Source: an uncultured Rhodobacterales bacterium
GTDB lineage: Bacteria > Pseudomonadota > Alphaproteobacteria > Rhodobacterales > Rhodobacteraceae
Length of the DNA: 11,796 nucleotides
Direction of reading: 5' to 3'
Assembly: GCA_937901055.1 (NCBI GenBank)
Contig: CALCGO010000089.1
Span: 1-11,796, forward strand
Both the position numbers and the translations under genes were made by a program. The notes beneath the pieces were generated by a model, which was not told the origin of the DNA, did not search any database, and was given only the letters and a program-made list of their open reading frames with translations. Below, piece after piece: positions 7,174-11,796 of the stretch (position 1 is its first letter; every line of letters starts with the position of its first letter).

Positions 7174-7178
7174 CCAAC

Positions 7179-8132
7179 ATGGCCACGCGCGATCTAAAAG
7201 ACAAAGCTCAACGTCACCCTGAAAAAGCGCATAAGGCGGATACTCCGATCTTGCGCAAGCCAAGCTGGATCAGGGTTAAGGCTCCGGTCTCGGCGGGCTA
7301 TAAGGCGACGCGCGACATATTGAAGGACAACAATTTGGCAACCGTTTGCGAAGAAGCCAGTTGCCCGAATGTGGGTGAATGCTGGTCGCAAGGGCATGCC
7401 ACGATGATGATCATGGGTGAAATTTGCACTCGTGGCTGTTCGTTTTGCAATATTGCGACAGGTCGGCCAGACGCACTGGACGTGTTCGAACCTGGCCGCG
7501 TAGCCGTTGCTGTCGAGAAATTGGGGCTGAAGCATGTGGTCATCACCTCGGTTGATCGGGATGATTTGGATGACGGCGGGGCCGAACATATCGCGCAAAC
7601 TATCCGCGCCATTCGCCGCAAAGCACCTGATACGACTATCGAAGTGTTAACGCCTGACTTCCTGAAATGTGGCCCCGAGGCCGTCGAAACGGTCGTGGAG
7701 GCGCGGCCTGATGTGTTCAATCACAATCTCGAAACGGTTCCTGGGCTATACCCGGTCGTTCGCCCAGGTGCGCGGTACTTTGCATCGCTTCGGCTTTTGC
7801 AACGGGTTAAAGAACTTGATCCAACGATGTTCACCAAGTCGGGCATCATGGTTGGTTTGGGCGAAGATCGCCAAGGTGTTTTGCAAGTCATGGACGACAT
7901 GCGTGCCGCTGACGTAGATTTCTTAACCATCGGTCAATATTTGCAGCCAACACCAAAACATCACGTTGTGGAACGGTTCGTGGACCCTGACGAGTTCAAA
8001 TCTTACGAAAAGGCAGCCTTCGGTAAGGGTTTCTTAATGGTATCGGCTACGCCACTTACGCGATCTAGCTATCATGCCGGTGATGATTTCGCCCAATTAA
8101 GGGCGGCGCGGCAGAAGAAACTCGCAGACTAA
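7179..8132 (+). CDS. lipA: Lipoyl synthase
   Basis: This radical-SAM enzyme inserts two sulfurs into protein-bound octanoyl groups to make lipoyl cofactor for pyruvate, 2-oxoglutarate and glycine-cleavage complexes. From the ATG at 7179 it has 317 residues. The auxiliary [4Fe-4S] cluster, the sulfur source, is ligated by Cys57, Cys62 and Cys68 (CX4CX5C). The radical-SAM cluster is ligated by Cys83, Cys87 and Cys90 (CX3CX2C). The C-terminal RSSYHA (295-300) supplies the conserved serine that ligates the auxiliary cluster. TSVDRDDLDDGG (123-134) and NHNLETV (181-187) are family signatures. No lipB or pyruvate dehydrogenase gene lies beside it here. Its last 4 bp overlap the stop of the convergent FrnE-like gene. 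Assignment is certain. Confidence 0.97.
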   Translation: MATRDLKDKAQRHPEKAHKADTPILRKPSWIRVKAPVSAGYKATRDILKDNNLATVCEEASCPNVGECWSQGHATMMIMGEICTRGCSFCNIATGRPDALDVFEPGRVAVAVEKLGLKHVVITSVDRDDLDDGGAEHIAQTIRAIRRKAPDTTIEVLTPDFLKCGPEAVETVVEARPDVFNHNLETVPGLYPVVRPGARYFASLRLLQRVKELDPTMFTKSGIMVGLGEDRQGVLQVMDDMRAADVDFLTIGQYLQPTPKHHVVERFVDPDEFKSYEKAAFGKGFLMVSATPLTRSSYHAGDDFAQLRAARQKKLAD

Positions 8133-8779
8133 GTATTAGACTTTTCGACAATCTCAGCAATAATATTCGCCCATGTGTCTGTATTTTGCGCACCTTGGAC
8201 TGCGTAGCTGGCCCCGATGATAAAGCAAGGCACACCTTGCACACCCATCTCGCGGGCTTTCTTGTCTTCGGCGATGGTCTCGGCCAGATCGCTGTCGCCC
8301 CCAAGTAGACGTTGAACTAGAGCACCGTCCATGCCGACCGTTTTTGCAGTGTCAACTAGGACATCAATGTCAGAGATATCCTGCCCTTCGCGAAAGTAGC
8401 GCTTAAACAATTGCGTGACGACTTGCGATTGCTTTTCCTCCACCTGAGCCCAACGGATCAAGCGGTGCGCGTTCAACGTGTTGGGTGTGCGTTTGATTTT
8501 TTCGAACGCAATATCCAAACCAGTCGCTTCTGCGGTCTTAGCTATTTCGCCATAAACCTTGAGCGCGCCTTCGCGCCCTCCGAATTTCCATTCCAGATAT
8601 TCGCGGCGATCCATACCCTCGGCTGGCATGTCAGGATTCAGCTGAAACGGGCGCCACTGGATTTCGAATGGGTGCTCTGGAGCGGCTTCTAATGCGCGAT
8701 CAAGTTTGGCCTTGCCAATGTAACACCATGGACAGATCGGGTCGGATATAATGTCTAGTGTTGTCAATTTCGGCTCCAT
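8129..8779 (-). CDS. DsbA family oxidoreductase (FrnE-like, cytoplasmic)
   Basis: This thioredoxin-fold protein of the DsbA/2-hydroxychromene-2-carboxylate isomerase superfamily has 216 residues. The redox motif CPWC (16-19) follows the first beta strand (TLDIISDPI). A helical insert occupies about 60-165, and the cis-proline loop is GVPCF (182-186). There is no signal peptide, so it probably acts in the cytoplasm like FrnE, in disulfide exchange or oxidative-stress defence. The intact CXXC argues against a GSH-dependent isomerase, which lacks this pair. The frame stays open upstream to 8911, but that part is Arg/Ser/Thr-rich, unlike the family, and overlaps the divergent regulator. I therefore take the ATG at 8779, which opens MEPKLTTLDI; its ribosome site is weak. 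The TAG stop overlaps the lipA stop by 4 bp. Confidence 0.9.
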   Translation of the reverse strand: MEPKLTTLDIISDPICPWCYIGKAKLDRALEAAPEHPFEIQWRPFQLNPDMPAEGMDRREYLEWKFGGREGALKVYGEIAKTAEATGLDIAFEKIKRTPNTLNAHRLIRWAQVEEKQSQVVTQLFKRYFREGQDISDIDVLVDTAKTVGMDGALVQRLLGGDSDLAETIAEDKKAREMGVQGVPCFIIGASYAVQGAQNTDTWANIIAEIVEKSNT

Positions 8780-8793
8780 CAGGTCTCGCGCTC

Positions 8794-8828
8794 TTGCACC
8801 CACAGCAAAACGTCGCGTAGAACTAGTT
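8794..8828 (+). promoter_or_regulatory. Candidate promoter and palindrome upstream of the XRE-cupin gene
   Basis: TTGCAC (8794-8799) and TAGAAC (8818-8823) are 18 bp apart, both poor matches to sigma70 hexamers. The perfect palindrome AACTAGTT (8821-8828) overlaps the -10 and lies 23 bp before the ATG. XRE-cupin regulators often repress themselves, so this is a possible auto-operator, but an 8-bp palindrome can occur by chance. Confidence 0.28.
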
Positions 8829-8851
8829 AAACGGAAGCTTAGGGTAAGTCG

Positions 8852-9472
8852 ATGCAAGATGCCAAACCAAGTGTACTGAAAATCGCGCGTGAGGGAAGGG
8901 ATGACGAACAAGCCACACCCTTGGACCTTGGCGAGCGCGTACGCGAGTTGCGTAAAGCTCGTGGCTGGACCTTGGAACAGGCCGCACAGCAGGTCGGGTT
9001 GGCGCGATCCACGTTGTCAAAGATCGAAAATGGGCAGATGTCTCCGACATTCGAGGCGGTTCGGAAACTCGCATCCGGCATGGGTATTTCGATCCCGCAA
9101 CTCTTTACTGCACCGCGCGGGGATAAGGTGTTGGCGCGACGATCCATCACCAAATCTGGCGACGGTAAACCGCTAGTTACCACGACATACGAACATGAAA
9201 TGCTGGCGACAGATCTGTCGCAAAAACAGATGATGCCGTACCGAGCCATCGTGCGCGCACGCTCCATTGACGAGTTTGATGGTTGGGTCCGTCATGACGG
9301 CGAAGAGTTCATGTATGTGCTGAGTGGGTCGATTTCGTTTTACACCGAGTTCTATGAACCCGTTGAAATGACGCGTGGCGATAGTGCTTATTATGACGCC
9401 GGAATGGGCCATAACGTCGTCTCCGTCAGTCAGGAAGATGCGGTAATTCTGTGGGTTACTTCGCTGCAGTAG
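8852..9472 (+). CDS. XRE-family transcriptional regulator with C-terminal cupin domain
   Basis: This is a DNA-binding regulator of 206 residues in the HTH_3 plus cupin_2 class (PuuR/SutR-like). The helix-turn-helix spans about 27-83, with LEQAAQQVGLARSTLSKIEN (41-60) covering the two DNA-contacting helices. A linker leads to a cupin barrel from about 125 to 206, with RHDGEEFMYVLSGSISF (147-163) and DAGMGHNVV (182-190); His148, Glu151/Glu152 and His187 could bind a metal or shape a ligand pocket. Relatives sense small metabolites such as amines, amino acids or sulfur compounds; the ligand here cannot be inferred. AGGG (8841-8844), 7 nt upstream, supports the ATG. It diverges from the FrnE-like gene, a plausible target along with itself. 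Its stop lies 3 bp from the end of the convergent candidate sRNA. Confidence 0.92.
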   Translation: MQDAKPSVLKIAREGRDDEQATPLDLGERVRELRKARGWTLEQAAQQVGLARSTLSKIENGQMSPTFEAVRKLASGMGISIPQLFTAPRGDKVLARRSITKSGDGKPLVTTTYEHEMLATDLSQKQMMPYRAIVRARSIDEFDGWVRHDGEEFMYVLSGSISFYTEFYEPVEMTRGDSAYYDAGMGHNVVSVSQEDAVILWVTSLQ

Positions 9473-9474
9473 CC

Positions 9475-9501
9475 AAAAAAAACGCCCTCACAAGGAGGGC
9501 G
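9475..9501 (-). terminator. Rho-independent terminator on the minus strand
   Basis: Read on the minus strand, CGCCCTC (9501-9495) pairs with GAGGGCG (9489-9483) around a CTTGT loop and runs straight into eight T residues (9482-9475). It is canonical for minus-strand transcripts. On the plus strand the same stem lacks a T-tract, so it would end the XRE transcript poorly. The nearest minus-strand protein gene upstream ends more than 300 bp away, which points to a separate short transcript. Confidence 0.88.
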
Positions 9502-9548
9502 CAAGTTATTGAGGCAGGTTTCATACAGGCAGAAACCTATCGAGCAGT
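9475..9548 (-). ncRNA. Candidate small RNA of about 74 nt
   Basis: The minus strand shows a complete gene layout with no open reading frame. A promoter at 9555-9583 predicts a start at the A near 9548. About 10 unpaired bases (ACTGCTCGAT) follow, then stem-loop 1 with AGGTTTC (9538-9532) pairing to GAAACCT (9522-9516) around a 9-nt loop TGCCTGTAT. A 14-nt single-stranded linker leads to the terminator hairpin (9501-9483) with its T8 tail. Unpaired 5' end, pyrimidine-rich loop, linker and U-rich 3' end are typical of trans-acting, Hfq-type sRNAs. I do not recognise a known family. The pieces are seen; transcription and function are inferred. An alternative is a long lysE 3' UTR ending at the same terminator. 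Confidence 0.6.
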
Positions 9549-9554
9549 ACGTTT

Positions 9555-9583
9555 AACATAAGCACCAGAAACTCCGCTGCCAA
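9555..9583 (-). promoter_or_regulatory. Sigma70-like promoter of the candidate sRNA
   Basis: On the minus strand TTGGCA (9583-9578, 5/6 match) and TATGTT (9560-9555, 4/6 match) are separated by exactly 17 bp. No coding frame on this strand begins downstream, so the promoter would serve only the short transcript that ends at the T8 tract. Confidence 0.55.
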
Positions 9584-9810
9584 GGTAAATCTTTGAAAAA
9601 GTTGTTTGAATGTGTGTAGTTACAGTCAGGAATGCGATTCAAACATTAAGTTGTATCAAAAATGACACGGGTTAACGGCTATATTTGCGTACGTTCGGCG
9701 CTTCTTACATTATGCAATTCTAATATTCACGCACGATAATTAGCCAAAAGGATAGGGTTTCGTTCGAATCATTGCTCGGCGTACGAATCGCGAAAGGCTC
9801 CGATTCGTGT
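9584..9810. other. Remainder of the gap: no gene seen, two perfect dyads
   Basis: I see no credible coding frame or structural RNA in this stretch. A 9-bp perfect inverted repeat, TGTTTGAAT (9603-9611) and ATTCAAACA (9637-9645), has a 25-nt spacer and is centred about 76 bp upstream of the candidate sRNA start. An 8-bp perfect repeat, ACGAATCG (9783-9790) and CGATTCGT (9801-9808), has a 10-nt loop directly after the lysE-type stop; it could be a lysE 3'-end hairpin but has no T-tract. Confidence 0.5.
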
Positions 9811-10425
9811 TCAACTGGCTAGCAAACCGTAAGCGAGAAACCACATCAGCAGCCCGATCAACACATCGAGAATCTGCCACGTTCGTGGCGTCTGCATGAT
9901 CGGCGCCAAAAACCGTGCGCCATACCCCAACGAGAAAAAGAACACGAACGAGGCTGCAATCGCCCCGATTCCAAACGCAACCTTCTGCGCATGGTCCGTG
10001 AACTGCGTCGAGATCGCCCCAACAAGCCCAAGCGTGTCCAAATAGACGTGTGGGTTTAACCATGTTAGCGCCAGACATATGAGGATAGTCGCGCCAAGAG
10101 GCGCCGATTGGGAGGAGGGGCCCATCTTGTCACCGCCTTGATATGCGGCGACAAAACGGGTGAAGCCGTAAAATATCAAAAACGCAGCACCACCGAGGCT
10201 CATTAGTCCGGGCAGCGAAGGGTATTTTGAAACTATTGCCCCAAATCCTGCAACGCCGGCCGTGATCAGCACGGCGTCTGAAACGGCGCAGGTAAGGCAA
10301 ACCCAGAAAACGTGGCTTCGCACAATGCCTTGCTTCAAAACAAATGCATTCTGAGCGCCGATGGCGAGGATTAGGGCAAAGGAAGTTAGAAAACCTGTTG
10401 TCGCAGCCTCCGCCCATGGCGTCAT
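9811..10425 (-). CDS. LysE/ArgO-family amino-acid exporter
   Basis: This is an inner-membrane exporter of 204 residues, the normal family length, with six hydrophobic segments at about 9-30, 38-60, 70-90, 110-128, 147-169 and 184-202. The signature GAQNAFVLKQG (23-33) in the first helix and TWLNPHVYLDT (121-131) in the fourth match the ArgO/LysE branch, which exports arginine and other basic amino acids, rather than the RhtB branch. The substrate is inferred. Its ATG overlaps the DUF502 stop as ATGA, so it is translated by coupling from DUF502. No LysR-type ArgP/LysG regulator is visible nearby, unusual for this family, so expression probably follows the psuG-DUF502 operon. A dyad at 9783-9808 follows the stop. 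Confidence 0.92.
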   Translation of the reverse strand: MTPWAEAATTGFLTSFALILAIGAQNAFVLKQGIVRSHVFWVCLTCAVSDAVLITAGVAGFGAIVSKYPSLPGLMSLGGAAFLIFYGFTRFVAAYQGGDKMGPSSQSAPLGATILICLALTWLNPHVYLDTLGLVGAISTQFTDHAQKVAFGIGAIAASFVFFFSLGYGARFLAPIMQTPRTWQILDVLIGLLMWFLAYGLLAS

Positions 10426-11144
10426 GATCGCTTCGCAGCAGCTGTTTTGCTAGCAGGAGCGGGGCTAAACCCAGCGGCAATTTCTTCCTTGGTAGGTGGA
10501 ATTACCAGACCAGCGGAAATCACAAGTTTAGCGGCGTCTTCAACAGTCATATCCAGAATGACCACATCCTTTCGCGGAACAAACAGCAGAAATCCCGAAG
10601 TTGGGTTCGGTGTGGTTGGCAAGAACACTGACAGCATTTCGGACTCGCCCGTTTTGTCTAATACCTCTCCCTTGGAAGCTGTCGAAATAAACGCGATCGC
10701 CCATATTCCTTTGCGCGGGTATTCTATCATACAAGCGTTTTGAAAGTTGGTGTTGGTTTGGCTAAGGATCGTTTCGACGATTTGCTTCAAGCCGCTATAG
10801 ACAGAACGGACTACCGGAGTGCGGCTAATCAAATTTTCCCACAGTCGTATTATCTGACGGCCGAACAAACCTTTGGTTAACGATCCGATAATAGCTGTCG
10901 AGATCAGGAAGATTACGACGCCAAATCCAGGAATATCCTGACCCAGATACGTGCTTGGATTGTAGGCGATTGGAACCAGTGGTACGACCCGCGCATCAAT
11001 GAAGGTTACGACAGTCCAAATCAGGTAAAGCGTTATCACGACGGGCGCCACGATGATAAGGCCGGTAAAAAAATTGCTTCGCAACCGCTGCATAAGCGAC
11101 GGTTTGGGAGTAATCTTTCTGGTATATTTGTTTTTACGCGCCAT
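10422..11144 (-). CDS. DUF502 family membrane protein
   Basis: This 240-residue protein belongs to a widespread but functionally uncharacterised family. A basic N-terminus (1-22) precedes two transmembrane helices (about 26-49 and 72-91). A soluble domain of roughly 100-215 contains LISRTPVVRSVYSGLKQ (105-121) and the family hallmark PTTPNPTSGFLLFVP (176-190). The Ala/Lys/Ser-rich last 20 residues look disordered. The topology suggests a cytoplasmic C-terminal domain tethered to the inner membrane. GGGGA, about 7 nt upstream, supports the ATG at 11144. It is the middle gene of a minus-strand operon, 60 bp after psuG and overlapping the exporter by 4 bp. A 13-bp inverted repeat precedes its ribosome site. 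No function can be claimed. Confidence 0.9.
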   Translation of the reverse strand: MARKNKYTRKITPKPSLMQRLRSNFFTGLIIVAPVVITLYLIWTVVTFIDARVVPLVPIAYNPSTYLGQDIPGFGVVIFLISTAIIGSLTKGLFGRQIIRLWENLISRTPVVRSVYSGLKQIVETILSQTNTNFQNACMIEYPRKGIWAIAFISTASKGEVLDKTGESEMLSVFLPTTPNPTSGFLLFVPRKDVVILDMTVEDAAKLVISAGLVIPPTKEEIAAGFSPAPASKTAAAKRS

Positions 11145-11154
11145 GTGTTTCCCC

Positions 11155-11195
11155 GTTCTTGTTAACGGTACTTAAGGAATGTCGTTAACAAGAAC
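11155..11195. repeat. Perfect 13-bp inverted repeat between psuG and DUF502
   Basis: GTTCTTGTTAACG (11155-11167) is the exact reverse complement of CGTTAACAAGAAC (11183-11195), with a 15-nt loop. In the minus-strand transcript the hairpin forms 9 nt after the psuG stop and ends directly against the GGGGA ribosome site of DUF502. No T-tract follows, so it is not a standard terminator. An RNA stability or processing element, a translation-modulating hairpin, or a DNA operator are all possible. Confidence 0.75.
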
Positions 11196-11204
11196 AATAA
11201 CCCT

Positions 11205-11796
11205 TTATGATTTAAGTGCTTTTGCAATTTTTGTGGCTAACTGCGCATTGTTTTTTACCAATGCAATGTTGCACTCAAGCGAACGGCCATCAGTCAGTTC
11301 ATATATTCGTTGTAACAGGAACGGAGTCACCGACTTGGCGGCGATACCTTGGGCCACGGCCTCGCCAATAGCTTGTTCAATAACGGGAGACATTTCGGTG
11401 CTGGGGATTTCGTTCTCTGAAAGGATAGGGTTGGCGACAAACATCCCGCCCTCCAGATCGAGTGTTTCGCGCATATTATAAGCTGCGGCGATCTCGTCGG
11501 CTGTGTCCGCCCGTAGCGGGGACTGCAAACCGGAAGACCGCGACCAGAACGCCGGAAACTCATCTTGCGCGAACGTAACAACTGGAACACCACGTGTTTC
11601 AAGAATTTCAAGGGTTTTGGGCAAGTCGAGAATTGCTTTTGCGCCTGCACCAACCACGATCACAGGTGTTTTGGCCAGCTCTTCAAGGTCAGCGGAAATA
11701 TCGAAGGTTTCTTCTGCGCCACGATGTACGCCACCTATACCGCCCGTTGCAAAAACTTTGATACCGGCAAGGTGCGCGCAAATCATTGTCGCGGCA
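11205..11796 (-). CDS. psuG: Pseudouridine-5'-phosphate glycosidase (partial, C-terminal two thirds)
   Basis: The enzyme reversibly splits the C-C glycosidic bond of pseudouridine 5'-phosphate to uracil and ribose 5-phosphate, the second step of pseudouridine salvage after PsuK kinase. The frame is open to the window edge; about 197 of the usual ~305 residues are present. Signatures are AATMICAHLAGI at the visible start, FATGGIGGVHRGAE, TFDISADL (with the Asp expected to bind the metal), VVGAGAKAILD (with the expected catalytic Lys), DEFPAFWSRSSG, VANPI and KSVTPFLLQRI. All are collinear with the family, so the gene appears intact where seen. The N-terminus and any upstream pfkB-type psuK lie beyond the window. 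The first in-frame ATG seen (11786) is internal, not the start. Confidence 0.96.
   Translation of the reverse strand, partial: AATMICAHLAGIKVFATGGIGGVHRGAEETFDISADLEELAKTPVIVVGAGAKAILDLPKTLEILETRGVPVVTFAQDEFPAFWSRSSGLQSPLRADTADEIAAAYNMRETLDLEGGMFVANPILSENEIPSTEMSPVIEQAIGEAVAQGIAAKSVTPFLLQRIYELTDGRSLECNIALVKNNAQLATKIAKALKS

Noticed and set aside
7167..7178. Upstream ATG for lipA
   Set aside because: It overlaps the GGAGG that serves the ATG at 7179 and has no ribosome site of its own.
7194..7720. Two long antisense frames of 134 and 140 codons over lipA
   Set aside because: They are shadows of the lipA coding frame with no family features and no ribosome site; lipA is unquestionable.
8780..8911. 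N-terminal extension of the FrnE-like frame to an ATG at 8911
   Set aside because: The added 44 residues are Arg/Ser/Thr-rich, unlike the family, and overlap the divergent XRE-cupin start and its control region.
9483..9501. The hairpin as the intrinsic terminator of the XRE-cupin gene
   Set aside because: On the plus strand the A8 tract precedes the stem and no T-run follows; the polarity fits a minus-strand transcript.
9685..9713. Plus-strand promoter-like TTGCGT-17-CATTAT
   Set aside because: The only genes downstream run on the opposite strand and no plus-strand product is seen, so a chance match in AT-rich sequence is more likely.
9762..9770. GTTCGAATC resembling a tRNA T-loop
   Set aside because: The flanking bases do not form a T-stem, and no acceptor, D or anticodon arm can be built around it.
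1..11796. CRISPR arrays, insertion sequences, phage or defence genes
   Set aside because: No spaced direct repeats, transposase, integrase, terminal inverted repeats or defence-type domains were found in any frame.

Overview
This 11.8 kb window looks like chromosomal core sequence from an alphaproteobacterium, most likely a marine Rhodobacteraceae (Roseobacter-group) member. The clues are a mid-range base composition, the style of the lipA, ferredoxin-NADP reductase, FrnE-like and ArgO-like proteins, a DEAD-box helicase with a long charged tail, and an FnrL-type binding site. I see no insertion sequence, phage gene, CRISPR array, rRNA or tRNA.

The first two thirds is a run of mostly single genes in alternating orientation. 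A protein C-terminus (+) enters from the left and meets the helicase (-) at a strong shared terminator. The helicase and fpr (+) diverge from a 193-bp region. That region holds an FNR/FnrL-like box spaced as in a class II promoter toward fpr, and possibly toward the helicase as well. fpr runs tail-to-tail into a penicillin-acylase-family hydrolase (-) with a 4-bp stop overlap. Next come a beta-hydroxyacid dehydrogenase (+), a VIT1/CCC1-type metal transporter (-), lipoyl synthase lipA (+), which again overlaps its neighbour by 4 bp at the stops, a cytoplasmic DsbA/FrnE-like thiol protein (-), and an XRE-cupin regulator (+).

The 338-bp gap after the regulator is the most interesting stretch. 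Its minus strand carries, in correct order and spacing, a sigma70-like promoter (TTGGCA-17-TATGTT), a 7-bp hairpin, a linker, and a 7-bp GC-rich hairpin followed directly by eight T residues. This is a complete candidate small RNA gene of about 74 nt. The rest of the gap holds two further perfect dyads and no convincing gene.

The right end is a minus-strand operon read from the window edge inward: psuG (partial, pseudouridine-5'-phosphate glycosidase), a DUF502 membrane protein, and a LysE/ArgO-type amino-acid exporter. The last two are coupled by an ATGA overlap. A perfect 13-bp inverted repeat lies between psuG and DUF502, just before the DUF502 ribosome binding site.

Most proteins are confidently assigned housekeeping families. 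The less described content is regulatory: the candidate sRNA, the FnrL-type divergent promoter, the intercistronic hairpin, and hairpins lying inside or across convergent gene ends.
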